Below, in pieces: positions 33,467-42,617 of a stretch of DNA of 64,000 nt. Below the pieces are notes generated by a model. It ran no database searches. It saw only the letters and a program-made list of their open reading frames with translations, and had not been told where the DNA came from. Both the position numbers and the translations under genes were made by a program. Every line of letters starts with the position of its first letter. The first letter of the stretch is position 1. Source of the DNA: Porphyrobacter sp. GA68 (GTDB taxonomy: Bacteria; Pseudomonadota; Alphaproteobacteria; Sphingomonadales; Sphingomonadaceae); the NCBI RefSeq assembly GCF_022605525.1, contig NZ_JAKQYJ010000002.1:434001-498000 (forward strand), read 5' to 3'.

Positions 33467-33817
33467 TTACAACGTGCTGCGATAGACGCCGTTGCTGGCA
33501 TAGCGTTGCAGGATGTTTTCGTGCACCACCGGGCTGAGCAATTCGGCAAAGGCACAGCCGGCGGTGCAGTTTTCCCACCAGACCACCTGTGCCTGCAGCG
33601 CCTCCAGGCCCGGCAGGGTCAGCCAGCAGATCTGTCCTTCGTGCATGCGGTTGATGGCCGCCGCGGAGAAGCCGGAGATGGAGAGGTCGTAAACGACCGT
33701 CTGGAAGGCGCGGCTGCCTGACGCGCGAAGCTGCGCAGGGATGTTGAGCTTCGTGCGCGGAGCGCAGCGGTCCTCCTGCGCGGCTATGTCATAGCTGGTG
33801 CTCTTGATGATCGACAT
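33467..33817 (-). CDS. Single-domain PilZ protein
   Basis: The 116-residue protein is almost entirely one PilZ domain. The c-di-GMP-binding arginines are in DRCAPRTKLN (RxxxR), and the second motif is DLSISGFSA (DxSxxG), both intact. Later it has CWLTLPGLEALQAQVVWWEN, the usual PilZ barrel text. No membrane span is seen. It is a probable c-di-GMP receptor. It is convergent with the serine hydrolase gene (8 bases between stops). GAGG lies about 8 bases upstream of the ATG, and the 200 bases upstream hold an AT-rich patch. Confidence 0.88.
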   Translation of the reverse strand: MSIIKSTSYDIAAQEDRCAPRTKLNIPAQLRASGSRAFQTVVYDLSISGFSAAAINRMHEGQICWLTLPGLEALQAQVVWWENCTAGCAFAELLSPVVHENILQRYASNGVYRSTL

Positions 33818-34025
33818 GGCGTAACCTCAGGCAAACGGAAACCAGGCCTTCGGACAGCGAGCGGCTGGGACAGCTGCACGGCAGAACCAAGCGGGTCTGC
33901 CGGCATTCCCTGCCCTAAGGCTACTCTCTTATGACGAAAGCTGCTTACCGACTTATCTACGCAAAAGGTAAACAAACCATTACGAAGGTTCCTTGCACCG
34001 CCTACGGGCGCGCACCGAAGTAGCC

Positions 34026-34739
34026 TCAGTCCACCCGCTCTCGATGGCCAGTGGGAAAGTCTTGCACAAGCAAGGCGGTAATGCGCGCAGCCACCACGTC
34101 GGGCGACTTGAGCGTGGCGGCATCCTCGCCCGGGAAAGCGCGCGCTCGCATGGCTGTTCTGGTCGCGCCGGGATCCACGATGGCGACTCGTACCCGGCTG
34201 ATCCGCTCTACCTCCTGCGCATGGCAGTCGAGCAGCATTTCGAACGCAGCCTTGGTTGCTGCATAGGCGCCCCAGTAGGCGCGCGGCGTCTGGGCAACGC
34301 TGCTGGTCAAGCCGACGATCCGGCCCGCCTGGCTGCGTTTCAGGAGCGCGTCGAAGGATGCAAGAAGGGCCTGTGTCGCCAACACGTTGACGGTCAGAGC
34401 CTTGTTGAACTCTTTCGGCTCTATATGGGCAACTGACGTCAGCAGCGGCAGGTATGCCGCCGATATTACGAGATGGTCAAGGCGATCCCAGCGATTGCCG
34501 ACAGCGGCGGCAAGGCGCGCAACCGCATCAGGTTCGGTCAGATCGACCGGAGCAATGGTGGCCGCGCCGCCAGCTTCGTGAATTTGATCCTCGATCTGTT
34601 CCAGGTCTGCCGCGGTCCGGGCAGTCAGGATCACGTGAGCACCTGCCCGCGCCAGCGCTTGCGCCGTGGCCGCGCCAATCCCCCGGCTCGCTCCGGTGAC
34701 GAGCGCAACCTTACCCAGCAGTATCTTTTCTTCCGCCAT
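34026..34739 (-). CDS. SDR-family oxidoreductase
   Basis: This short-chain dehydrogenase has 237 residues. VTGASRGIGAATAQALARAG binds the dinucleotide, and the catalytic set is LTSSVAQ (Ser) and YAATKAA (Tyr-x3-Lys). The usual NNAG is replaced by LVISAAYLPLL, as in a subgroup of bacterial SDRs. The C-terminus VDPGATRTAMRARAFPGED is typical. It starts 2 bases after the purF stop and is co-transcribed with it. The substrate is unknown, and no link to purine synthesis is evident. Confidence 0.88.
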   Translation of the reverse strand: MAEEKILLGKVALVTGASRGIGAATAQALARAGAHVILTARTAADLEQIEDQIHEAGGAATIAPVDLTEPDAVARLAAAVGNRWDRLDHLVISAAYLPLLTSVAHIEPKEFNKALTVNVLATQALLASFDALLKRSQAGRIVGLTSSVAQTPRAYWGAYAATKAAFEMLLDCHAQEVERISRVRVAIVDPGATRTAMRARAFPGEDAATLKSPDVVAARITALLVQDFPTGHRERVD

Positions 34740-34741
34740 CG

Positions 34742-36214
34742 TCAGGCGACCTTGCCCACCGGAAAGGATAGTTGCGCGTCAACATTCGTCGCTCGCGCCA
34801 GATCGGTGAGGCTTGTCGGGTAATCGCCGCTGAAGCAGGCGTCGCAGAACTGCGGTGCGGCGTTGTCGCGATCTACCCCGGCGACGGCACGATACAGACC
34901 GTCCAGGGATACAAAGGCGAGAGTGTCCGCCTTGATGAAGTCGCGCATCGGCTCAACCTCCATTCGCGCGGCGAGCAGCTTGGATCGTTCAGGAGTGTCC
35001 ACCCCGTAAAAGCAGCTGTGCGCCGTGGGCGGACTGGCGACGCGGAAATGAACCTCTGCCGCTCCGGCGTCGCGCATCATTTCCACGATCTTCATACTTG
35101 TAGTGCCGCGCACGATGGAATCGTCGATGAGGACGATACGCTTGCCCGCCACCAGGGCGCGATTGGCGTTGTGCTTGCGCCGGACGCCGGTGTGGCGCGC
35201 TCCTTCCGATGGCTGGATAAAGGTACGCCCGACATAATGCGAACGGATGATGCCCAGTTCGAACGGAATGCCGGACGTGTGGGCAAAGCCGATCGCCGCC
35301 GGCACGCCGCTGTCGGGTACGGGCACGACCAGATCGGCGTCGACCGGGCTTTCCAGCGCCAGCTGGCTGCCAATCGCCTTGCGCGCTTCGTAAACGCTGC
35401 GCCCGGCGAAAACGGAATCCGGCCGGCTGAAGTACACGTGCTCGAACACGCAGGGACGGGGCCGGTGCTGGCCGAACGGGCGAAGGGTGCGGACATTGCC
35501 GTCAAACCCGACCTCGATCATTTCGCCCGGTTCGATTTCCCGGATGAACTCCGCACCCACCACGTCGAACGCCACGCTTTCGCTGGCGAACAGGGTGGCG
35601 TCTCCCACGCGCCCCATCACGAGAGGTCTGATACCGAGCGGGTCGCGGCAGGCGATCATCCCTTCGGGGGTCATGACCACAAGAGCGAAGGCCCCCTCGA
35701 CCAGCCGCAGCGCGTCGATCAGCCGGTCGACCAGCGTGGGATAGCGGCTGGTCGCGACAAGGTGGATGATGACCTCGGTATCGGACGTGGACTGGAAGAT
35801 CGCCCCACGCGACACCAGTTCCGCGCGCAAGGTCGCGGCGTTGGAGATGTTCCCGTTGTGAGCCACGGCAAAACCGCCCGCGGCGAGATCGGCATAGAGC
35901 GGCTGGACATTGCGCAGGCCCGCGCCGCCTGTCGTGGAGTAGCGGACGTGGCCGGCCGCCATCATGCCGGGCAGAGCGGCGATCGCTTCCTGTCCGGAGA
36001 AGTTTTCCGCCACGTGGCCCAGCCCGCGTCGCACGAAGAACTCGGTCCCGTCGAAGCTGACGATGCCCGCCGCCTCCTGTCCCCGGTGCTGCAACGCGTG
36101 CAGCCCGAGCGCGGTGATCGCGGCGGCATCGGGCGCGCCGATGGCGCCGAACACGCCGCACTCCTCGCGCAGCTTGTCGCCGTCAGCGCAGCGAAAAGGA
36201 TCGGTGAGGTTCAT
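34742..36214 (-). CDS. purF: Amidophosphoribosyltransferase
   Basis: PurF performs the first committed step of purine synthesis, PRPP plus glutamine to phosphoribosylamine. The ATG at 36214 (MNLTDPFRCADGDKLREE) gives 490 residues. Cys19 in EECGVFGA is the N-terminal nucleophile after processing of an 18-residue propeptide. The glutaminase domain shows LHALQHRGQEAAGI and AHNGNISNA. The phosphoribosyl domain has the PRPP loop IVLIDDSIVRGTTS and SPPTAHSCFYGVDTPE. An in-frame ATG at 36289 would add residues not seen in the family. It is divergent from lolC by 183 bases and followed by an SDR gene. Confidence 0.96.
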   Translation of the reverse strand: MNLTDPFRCADGDKLREECGVFGAIGAPDAAAITALGLHALQHRGQEAAGIVSFDGTEFFVRRGLGHVAENFSGQEAIAALPGMMAAGHVRYSTTGGAGLRNVQPLYADLAAGGFAVAHNGNISNAATLRAELVSRGAIFQSTSDTEVIIHLVATSRYPTLVDRLIDALRLVEGAFALVVMTPEGMIACRDPLGIRPLVMGRVGDATLFASESVAFDVVGAEFIREIEPGEMIEVGFDGNVRTLRPFGQHRPRPCVFEHVYFSRPDSVFAGRSVYEARKAIGSQLALESPVDADLVVPVPDSGVPAAIGFAHTSGIPFELGIIRSHYVGRTFIQPSEGARHTGVRRKHNANRALVAGKRIVLIDDSIVRGTTSMKIVEMMRDAGAAEVHFRVASPPTAHSCFYGVDTPERSKLLAARMEVEPMRDFIKADTLAFVSLDGLYRAVAGVDRDNAAPQFCDACFSGDYPTSLTDLARATNVDAQLSFPVGKVA

Positions 36215-36397
36215 CAAGGGTTCGCCGTTGCCAGAGAGCGGCTTGCCGCCCTGCGTAATGCCTGGCTTGGCAATGGCGATGTTGCGCACCGATTACAAGT
36301 GCGCCGGCGGGCGCGGCGGCCGCAGTTGCGCTTGCCGCGTCTCCGCCTTAGATGACGTCTGTCAAGCAAACCTTCACCCAAGCGAACCGTACACCTC

Positions 36398-37639
36398 GTG
36401 ATCCTCAGCCCCTTCGAACGGACCATTGCCCGGCGCTATCTGCTGCCCGGCCGCGGCGAAGCGTTCATCGCCCTTGTAGCCGGGATCAGCGTCGGCGTCG
36501 TCATGCTGTCCGTCGCCATGCTGGTGATCGTGATGAGCGTGATGAACGGCTTTCGTGCAGAGCTGCTCGACAAGATCGTCGGCCTGAACGGCCATGCAAT
36601 CGTGCAGGCTTACGGCGGACGACTGGACAATTGGGAGAGTGTCCTGGAAGAGGTGCGCGCCACTCCGGGCGTCACCAGGGCCAGCGCCCTGATCGAGCAA
36701 CCGCTGCTCGCCACCTATAACGGGCGGGTCGAAGCGATCCTTGCCAGAGGCAACACGGCGCCTGACATTGCGCGGCTGTCGGACAAGATCGTGGCCGGCA
36801 ACATCGGGGCGCTGCAACCCGGTGCCGGAAAAGTTGCCATCGGCTCCCGCCTGGCGGAAAATGTCGGTGCACGCGTGGGCGACACGCTCACCATCATCAA
36901 CCCTCAAGGCCGGGCCACTCCGTTCGGGACTGTGCCGCGCCAGATCGGTTACGAGATCGCGGCGATTTTCGAAGTGGGGATATACGACTACGATCAATCC
37001 TATGTCGTGATGCCGATAGAGGATGCGCAAACGCTGCTGCTGCTGGAAGATTCCGTTGGAATGATCGAGCTGACGGTGGACAACCCGGACAATGTCGCCC
37101 GCATTCTCGGTCCGTTGAGGCAGCAGCTTGCCGGCCGCGCGGTGGTCGCCGACTGGCAAACCATCAACGCCTCCTTGTTCGAGGCGCTGCAGGTGGAGCG
37201 GGTGGCGATGGCCTTTGCCCTGTCCTTCATGGTTCTGGTCGCCGCCTTCAACATCCTTTCCAGTCTGGTGATGCTCGTGCGTGCCAAGACGCGGGATATC
37301 GCCATCATGCGGACCATGGGCGCGACCCGGCGCAGCCTGATGAAAATCTTCGTCACCACCGGCTTCACCGTTGGCGCGATCGGCACCTTTGCCGGTCTGG
37401 CCCTGGGTTTTCTGGTCCTCTTCTTCCGCCAGGGGATTGTGGACGTGATCGGCGCGGTGACAGGGCAGGATCTGTGGGATCCGCAGGTCCGGTTCCTGTC
37501 GACGCTGCCATCGCGCACCGACCCGGTGGAAATCGCGCTCATTGTGCTTCTCGCGCTCGGCCTCAGCTTCCTTGCCACGCTCTACCCGTCTCTCAAGGCG
37601 GCCAGTACGGACCCGGTGCAGGTGCTGCGCTATGAGTGA
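36398..37639 (+). CDS. lolC: Lipoprotein-releasing ABC transporter permease LolC/E
   Basis: LolC/E-type permeases with LolD extract outer-membrane lipoproteins from the inner membrane. The 413 residues begin [19 protein letters not shown], with a first helix ([20 protein letters not shown]) and [17 protein letters not shown], the family signature. A periplasmic domain follows, then three helices at about 268-295, 320-345 and 375-400, with [20 protein letters not shown] as the coupling segment. The start is GTG at 36398. The last 8 bases overlap lolD. Only one permease gene is present, as is usual in alphaproteobacteria, where one protein replaces LolC and LolE. Confidence 0.93.
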   Translation: MILSPFERTIARRYLLPGRGEAFIALVAGISVGVVMLSVAMLVIVMSVMNGFRAELLDKIVGLNGHAIVQAYGGRLDNWESVLEEVRATPGVTRASALIEQPLLATYNGRVEAILARGNTAPDIARLSDKIVAGNIGALQPGAGKVAIGSRLAENVGARVGDTLTIINPQGRATPFGTVPRQIGYEIAAIFEVGIYDYDQSYVVMPIEDAQTLLLLEDSVGMIELTVDNPDNVARILGPLRQQLAGRAVVADWQTINASLFEALQVERVAMAFALSFMVLVAAFNILSSLVMLVRAKTRDIAIMRTMGATRRSLMKIFVTTGFTVGAIGTFAGLALGFLVLFFRQGIVDVIGAVTGQDLWDPQVRFLSTLPSRTDPVEIALIVLLALGLSFLATLYPSLKAASTDPVQVLRYE

Positions 37640-38318
37640 TCACGGCGCAGCGCCGGTCGTCCGGCTGGAACAGCTTACCCGGTCGTTCGAACAGGGTGGA
37701 CAGCGGATCGATGTCCTGCGCGGCGTCGACCTGACCGTCCAGCCAGGCGAGATCGTCGCGCTGCTCGGCCCGTCTGGGTCAGGTAAATCAACCATGCTGC
37801 AGGCCGTTGGTTTGCTGGAAGGTGGCTTTGGCGGACGGATAATCATCGCCGGTAACGATGCGACCCATATGCACCGGGACGAACGCACGACGGTTCGCCG
37901 CAATCACCTCGGCTTTGTGTACCAGTTCCACCATTTGCTGCCAGATTTCAATGCGACGGAAAATGTCGTTCTGCCCCAGCTGGTCGCCGGGCGCGACCGG
38001 CACGAGGCGGATGAACGCGCGCGCAGCCTTTTGGCCTCGCTCGGGCTGGAGCACCGCCTGACCCATCGGCCAAGTCAATTGTCCGGCGGAGAGCAGCAGC
38101 GTGTGGCCGTCGCCCGCGCTCTCGCCAATCGACCCACCCTGGTGCTCGCGGATGAGCCGACCGGTAATCTGGACGAGGCCACTGCGGACAAGGTGCTGGC
38201 GCAGTTCCTGGAGCTGGTGCGGGGCGAGGGCAGCGCCGCTTTGGTCGCGACCCACAACGAGCGGCTGGCGGCGCGGATGGATCGTGTCGTGCAGCTGCAC
38301 AATGGGATGCTCGAATAG
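37632..38318 (+). CDS. lolD: Lipoprotein-releasing ABC transporter ATPase LolD
   Basis: The ATG at 37632 lies inside the end of lolC (8-base overlap) and gives 228 residues, the normal LolD length. Motifs are Walker [11 protein letters not shown]-loop [16 protein letters not shown], signature [16 protein letters not shown], Walker [13 protein letters not shown] and H-loop [13 protein letters not shown] and the adjacent ENV segment are LolD-specific. It drives lipoprotein release with lolC. Confidence 0.95.
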   Translation: MSDHGAAPVVRLEQLTRSFEQGGQRIDVLRGVDLTVQPGEIVALLGPSGSGKSTMLQAVGLLEGGFGGRIIIAGNDATHMHRDERTTVRRNHLGFVYQFHHLLPDFNATENVVLPQLVAGRDRHEADERARSLLASLGLEHRLTHRPSQLSGGEQQRVAVARALANRPTLVLADEPTGNLDEATADKVLAQFLELVRGEGSAALVATHNERLAARMDRVVQLHNGMLE

Positions 38319-38367
38319 CGGACCCGGAACGCGCCTGCCCCGTTTGGAAGGGTAAAGGAGAATACTG

Positions 38368-38646
38368 ATGGCAGACCATCCCAGCACCTTTCGCGCAGAA
38401 GACACCGTGACCCAGGAAGTTGAGTGGCACGACCGCGCCGCGCTCCACCTTGCCAGCCAGAGCGACGGCGTTCTGCATCACGCCACTGCGCTACGCCGTG
38501 GCAGTTTTGCCGAGCTGATCGAGCAGTTGATGGCGATGCCGCAGGAGGAACGGCAGCGCTATGTGATCGAAAAGGCTGGTGACCGCGAGTACAGCCCGGA
38601 TGAAATCGCAGAGCTTGCCCGCCATCCTTCATTCCCACGCTCATGA
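38368..38646 (+). CDS. Small protein of unknown function (92 residues)
   Basis: I do not recognise this gene. The ATG at 38368 has GGAG about 9 bases upstream, in the 49-base gap after lolD. The product is soluble and polar, with no signal peptide or membrane helix. Its C-terminal half is predicted helical (GSFAELIEQLMAMPQEERQR), and it ends in DEIAELARHPSFPRS. Position suggests co-transcription with lolC-lolD. Codon use resembles its neighbours. Confidence 0.65.
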   Translation: MADHPSTFRAEDTVTQEVEWHDRAALHLASQSDGVLHHATALRRGSFAELIEQLMAMPQEERQRYVIEKAGDREYSPDEIAELARHPSFPRS

Positions 38647-38673
38647 TGCCGAGCCGCGCAGGCGGGGTCTGCG

Positions 38674-39015
38674 ATGCTGGCTGATTGGCAGACGTGGTTT
38701 CTGTCACTTGGCGAGCAGTATGGCGTCAACCCGTGGATATTTGGCGGCATTTATGTGGGCGCCATACCGTTCTTCTTCCTGTCCGTCGGCTGGCTGGTGA
38801 AACGCGCAAAGGCGGGGCAATCCACCATTCTGCCCGCGCTTGCCGCCGGGTTCTGTTTCGTATCCGCTTATCTGTATCTCGCGGTGGTGGGGAGGAACAT
38901 CCCCGTCTGGGTCTGGCTGTTTCTTGCCGCGCTTCTCGCCTGGGGCGCGGTGAGCAAGGTGCGCGACATTCGGCGCAAGATCGCCGCCGCCACGGCGGCC
39001 GGATCGGGGGATTAG
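38674..39015 (+). CDS. Small integral membrane protein of unknown function
   Basis: The 113-residue product has three predicted membrane helices: IFGGIYVGAIPFFFLSVGWL, TILPALAAGFCFVSAYLYLA and VWVWLFLAALLAWGAVSKV. A basic loop lies after the first and a basic C-terminus (RDIRRKIAAATAAG). No catalytic motif is visible. It lies between the 92-residue unknown and dnaE, all on one strand with short gaps. Function is not assigned. Confidence 0.7.
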   Translation: MLADWQTWFLSLGEQYGVNPWIFGGIYVGAIPFFFLSVGWLVKRAKAGQSTILPALAAGFCFVSAYLYLAVVGRNIPVWVWLFLAALLAWGAVSKVRDIRRKIAAATAAGSGD

Positions 39016-39055
39016 CCCGGAGGTTCGGCTTGGCAGGAGGCAATTCGCAAAGCAT

Positions 39056-42000
39056 ATGACGCGAATGCCCTTTGCGCCCTTCGTCCCTTTGCGTATCGCT
39101 TCGGCCTACTCCATGCTGGACAGCGCGATCGAGCCCAAGGAGATCGCGAAGCTGGCGAAGGAGCGTGGCTTTCCCGCCGCCGCGATCTGTGACCGCAACG
39201 GTCTTTACGGCGTAATCCCTTTCGCCAAGGCGTGCAGCGAGGAAGGCATTCAGCCCATCATCGGCGCGCTCCTGGGCGTCGCCAGGCCAGCGACGGAAGA
39301 TCGCTGCGAAGTCGACTACCTCCCGCTCCTGGTCCAGGACGAGACGGGTTATGCCAATCTGTGCGATCTCGTGAGCCGTGCACATCTCGACCGCCCGCTG
39401 GAGCAGGAGCCGCACGTGCCGCTGGCGATGCTGCACGGGCGGACGGATGGCCTGATAGCGCTGACCGGAGCCGGGGAGGGGGGTGTTACCCGCCTGCTGG
39501 CCGATGGCCAGGACACCGCCTCACAAGCTTTGCTAAAGCAACTCGCCGCAATTTTTCCTGACCGGCTTTATGTCGAACTTGCCCGGTGCGGCAATGAGGT
39601 GGAGGAGGCGGCGGAAGACAAGCTCCTCGCGCTTGCCTACGACCTCGACCTGCCGATCGTCGCGACCAATCCGGCGAATTTCGGTGACCCGCACGGCCAT
39701 GCGGCTCATGACGGCATGCTGTGCATCGCCGCGTCAACTTACCTCGATACCCAGCAGCGCCGCCGATCCAACAAGCAGGCCTGGGTCAAATCTGCCCGCA
39801 TGATGGCAGAACTGTTCGACGATCTGCCTGAAGCGACGGCAAATACGCTGGTCGTAGCGCAGCGTTGCGCCTTTTCTCCTCCCGAACGCGCTCCGATTCT
39901 GCCCAGCCTCGCCGGGGATCAGCAGGCCGAAGCCGCGAAGCTGGCCGAGGATGCGCGGGCCGGGCTGGATGATCGCCTGGCACTTTACCCAGATCTGTCG
40001 GCGGAGGAGCGTCAGACCTATACCGAACGGCTGGCCTTTGAAGTCGACGTGATTACCCGCATGGGGTTTCCCGGATACTTCCTCATCGTTGCCGACTTCA
40101 TCAAATGGGCCAAGGAGAATGGCATACCTGTGGGCCCGGGCCGTGGTTCTGGCGCGGGCAGCCTGGTGGCGTGGTCGCTGACCATCACCGATCTTGACCC
40201 CATCCGCCTTGGCCTGCTGTTCGAACGCTTCCTCAATCCCGAACGCGTGTCCATGCCAGATTTCGATATCGACTTCTGCGAAACGCGGCGGGGAGAGGTG
40301 ATCCGCTATGTGCAGACTCGCTACGGCGAGGATCGCGTCGCTCAGATCATCACTTTTGGTAAACTCAAGGCGAGAGCCGTTCTGCGGGATTGCGGCCGCA
40401 TTCTGCAGATGAGCTACGGGCACGTGGACCGCCTGTGCAAGATGGTACCCAACCACCCCACCGATCCATGGACGCTGAAGCGGGCGCTAAATGGCGCGGC
40501 AGATTTTCGGCGCGAGTACGACAACGATAACGACGTGAAGCGGCTGGTTGACCTTGCCCTTCAACTGGAAGGTTTTCCGCGCAACTCCTCGACCCACGCC
40601 GCAGGCGTTGTCATCGGCGATCGTCCGCTCGCGCAGCTGGTGCCGCTTTATCGCGATCCGCGGTCGGATATGCCGGTGACGCAGTTCGACATGAAGCACG
40701 TCGAGACCAGCGGGCTTGTCAAGTTCGACTTCCTCGGTCTCAAAACCTTGTCGGTCCTCAAGAAGGCGACCGACCTGCTCGAAAAGCGTGGTATTGCAGT
40801 CAATCTTGCGACCTTGCCCTTAGATGATCCAGCCGTGTTCGACCTGCTGAAGGCAGGTAACACGGTGGGCGTGTTCCAGCTGGAATCCGAAGGCATGCGC
40901 CGCACCCTTACGGCGGTAAAGCCGACCCGGTTCGAGGATATCATCGCCCTAGTGTCCCTCTACCGGCCAGGTCCGATGGATAATATTCCGCTGTTCGGCA
41001 GACGCAAAGCGGGCGAAGTGCCGATTGAATACCCGCATCCCAAGCTGGAAGGCATCCTGGCCGAAACTTACGGCATCTTCGTGTACCAGGAACAGGTGAT
41101 GCAGGCAGCACAGGTCCTGGCTGGCTACTCGCTGGGCGACGCCGACCTCCTGCGCCGCGCCATGGGCAAGAAGGTGCAATCCGAGATGGACGCCCAGCGA
41201 CAGCGGTTCGTCGACGGCTGCGGCGAGGTGTCGGGCATCACTCCCCGACAGGCGAACGATCTGTTCGACTTGATCGACAAGTTCGCCGGTTACGGTTTCA
41301 ACAAGAGCCACGCCGCCGCATACGCCCTCCTCGCCTATCAAACGGGGTGGCTGAAGGCGCACTACCCCGAAGAGTTCTACGCTGCCTCGATGTGCTTCGA
41401 CATGCACCAGTCGGAGAAGCTGGCGGTCTTTGTCGACGATGCGCGACGCGGCGGTATCGCCCTTGCCGGCCCCGACATCAACCGGTCGGAGGCGGAGTTC
41501 ACCGTGGAAGCGACCGACAGCGGCTTTGCCGTGCGCTACGCGCTCGCGGGGGTACGCAATGTCGGCGAAAAAGCCATGGAGTCGCTGGTGGCGGAACGCG
41601 AGCGCGCAGGCCCGTTCACCAGCTTGCAGAACCTGTGTGAACGGTTACCCAAAGGCACTCTCAATTCTCGTCAGCTGGAAGGGCTGATCTGTGCCGGCGC
41701 GCTCGATTGCCTTGAAGCTGACCGCGCGCTCCTTCTGCACAACGTCGACCTCCTGTTGGCTCTCGCGGACGCTGCCCTGCGCGAACGCGAGAGCGGTCAG
41801 GCGGGGCTGTTCGGGGGTGAAGAGCGGGCGGCCGAACCACTGCGGCTGCGGCCGTGCGAGGCATGGAGCCGCACGGAGCGGATGAACCGTGAGCGCGAGA
41901 ACTTCGGCTTCTTCTTCTCCGCCCACCCGGTCGAAGCCTTCCGCGATGTGGCCAGCGCACAGGGTGCGCGCAGTCATGCGTCCCTGGTCACGGCGGGCGG

Positions 42001-42550
42001 GGTTGCGGGGGGTGCCCGCCAGAACGCGGTCATGGCGGTGCTGGTGGAAGGTGTGAAGCGCGGCCGGACCAAACGCGAGGCGGAGTTCGTCCGCTGCGAC
42101 TTCTCCGATCAGACCGGCCAGTTCAGCGCCGCCTGTTTTGAAGAAGGTCTGGTGGAACCGCTGCAGAAATGGGCAGCGGAGGGCGCATGTCTCCTGCTGA
42201 ATGTGGAACTCGATAGTCCGAGCCCGGAGGAGCCGCCGCGCATCACGGTACGCGGCGCGCGTCCGCTGGCGGAGATCAGCGGCAGCGTGCCTATGACTCT
42301 CACCCTCAGCATCCTGGATGAAGCGGGACTGCGCGCGCTGGCGGAACAACTTGTGCCGGGCGGCGCCAAGCGGGACGAAGTGCTGGTTACATTGCGCCTG
42401 TCCTGCGGGCAAAACGTCACGCTCAATCTGGGGCGTCGGTACGCCGTGGACGGAGAACTGGCGGAGCGGCTGAACGGCGCGGCCGGAATTGCGGACGTTC
42501 GGCTGTCAGTGCGCAAGGCCAGCAGCGGCAGGTTGCGTCTGGTCGCCTGA
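39056..42550 (+). CDS. dnaE: DNA polymerase III alpha subunit
   Basis: DnaE is the replicative polymerase catalytic subunit. The 1164 residues begin with a PHP domain (about 1-200) in which the first metal-binding His is replaced (ASAYSMLDS rather than HSxYS). The polymerase core follows: GPGRGSGAGSLVAW, catalytic aspartates Asp404 and Asp406 in MPDFDIDFCE, and GLVKFDFLGLKTL with the third. Finger and little-finger motifs include FQLESEGMRRTL, YRPGPMDNIP, YGIFVYQEQVM and GYGFNKSHAAAYALLAYQTG. A C-terminal OB fold is near residue 980. AGGAGG lies 12 bases before the ATG. Length is normal. Confidence 0.97.
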   Translation: MTRMPFAPFVPLRIASAYSMLDSAIEPKEIAKLAKERGFPAAAICDRNGLYGVIPFAKACSEEGIQPIIGALLGVARPATEDRCEVDYLPLLVQDETGYANLCDLVSRAHLDRPLEQEPHVPLAMLHGRTDGLIALTGAGEGGVTRLLADGQDTASQALLKQLAAIFPDRLYVELARCGNEVEEAAEDKLLALAYDLDLPIVATNPANFGDPHGHAAHDGMLCIAASTYLDTQQRRRSNKQAWVKSARMMAELFDDLPEATANTLVVAQRCAFSPPERAPILPSLAGDQQAEAAKLAEDARAGLDDRLALYPDLSAEERQTYTERLAFEVDVITRMGFPGYFLIVADFIKWAKENGIPVGPGRGSGAGSLVAWSLTITDLDPIRLGLLFERFLNPERVSMPDFDIDFCETRRGEVIRYVQTRYGEDRVAQIITFGKLKARAVLRDCGRILQMSYGHVDRLCKMVPNHPTDPWTLKRALNGAADFRREYDNDNDVKRLVDLALQLEGFPRNSSTHAAGVVIGDRPLAQLVPLYRDPRSDMPVTQFDMKHVETSGLVKFDFLGLKTLSVLKKATDLLEKRGIAVNLATLPLDDPAVFDLLKAGNTVGVFQLESEGMRRTLTAVKPTRFEDIIALVSLYRPGPMDNIPLFGRRKAGEVPIEYPHPKLEGILAETYGIFVYQEQVMQAAQVLAGYSLGDADLLRRAMGKKVQSEMDAQRQRFVDGCGEVSGITPRQANDLFDLIDKFAGYGFNKSHAAAYALLAYQTGWLKAHYPEEFYAASMCFDMHQSEKLAVFVDDARRGGIALAGPDINRSEAEFTVEATDSGFAVRYALAGVRNVGEKAMESLVAERERAGPFTSLQNLCERLPKGTLNSRQLEGLICAGALDCLEADRALLLHNVDLLLALADAALRERESGQAGLFGGEERAAEPLRLRPCEAWSRTERMNRERENFGFFFSAHPVEAFRDVASAQGARSHASLVTAGGVAGGARQNAVMAVLVEGVKRGRTKREAEFVRCDFSDQTGQFSAACFEEGLVEPLQKWAAEGACLLLNVELDSPSPEEPPRITVRGARPLAEISGSVPMTLTLSILDEAGLRALAEQLVPGGAKRDEVLVTLRLSCGQNVTLNLGRRYAVDGELAERLNGAAGIADVRLSVRKASSGRLRLVA

Positions 42551-42617
42551 CGTTCCTCTTGCTGCCCACTCCCTTCCACGGCACAGTAGGGCAAAACAGC
42601 TGGGAGAACATGCGAAT

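Noticed and set aside
34772-36355. A 527-codon plus-strand frame opposite purF
   Set aside because: Composition is typical of shadow frames, and purF on the other strand has full motif support.
36360-36365. TTGACA-like hexamer (minus strand) upstream of purF as a -35 box
   Set aside because: At the right spacing the -10 position is GC-rich and does not resemble a promoter.
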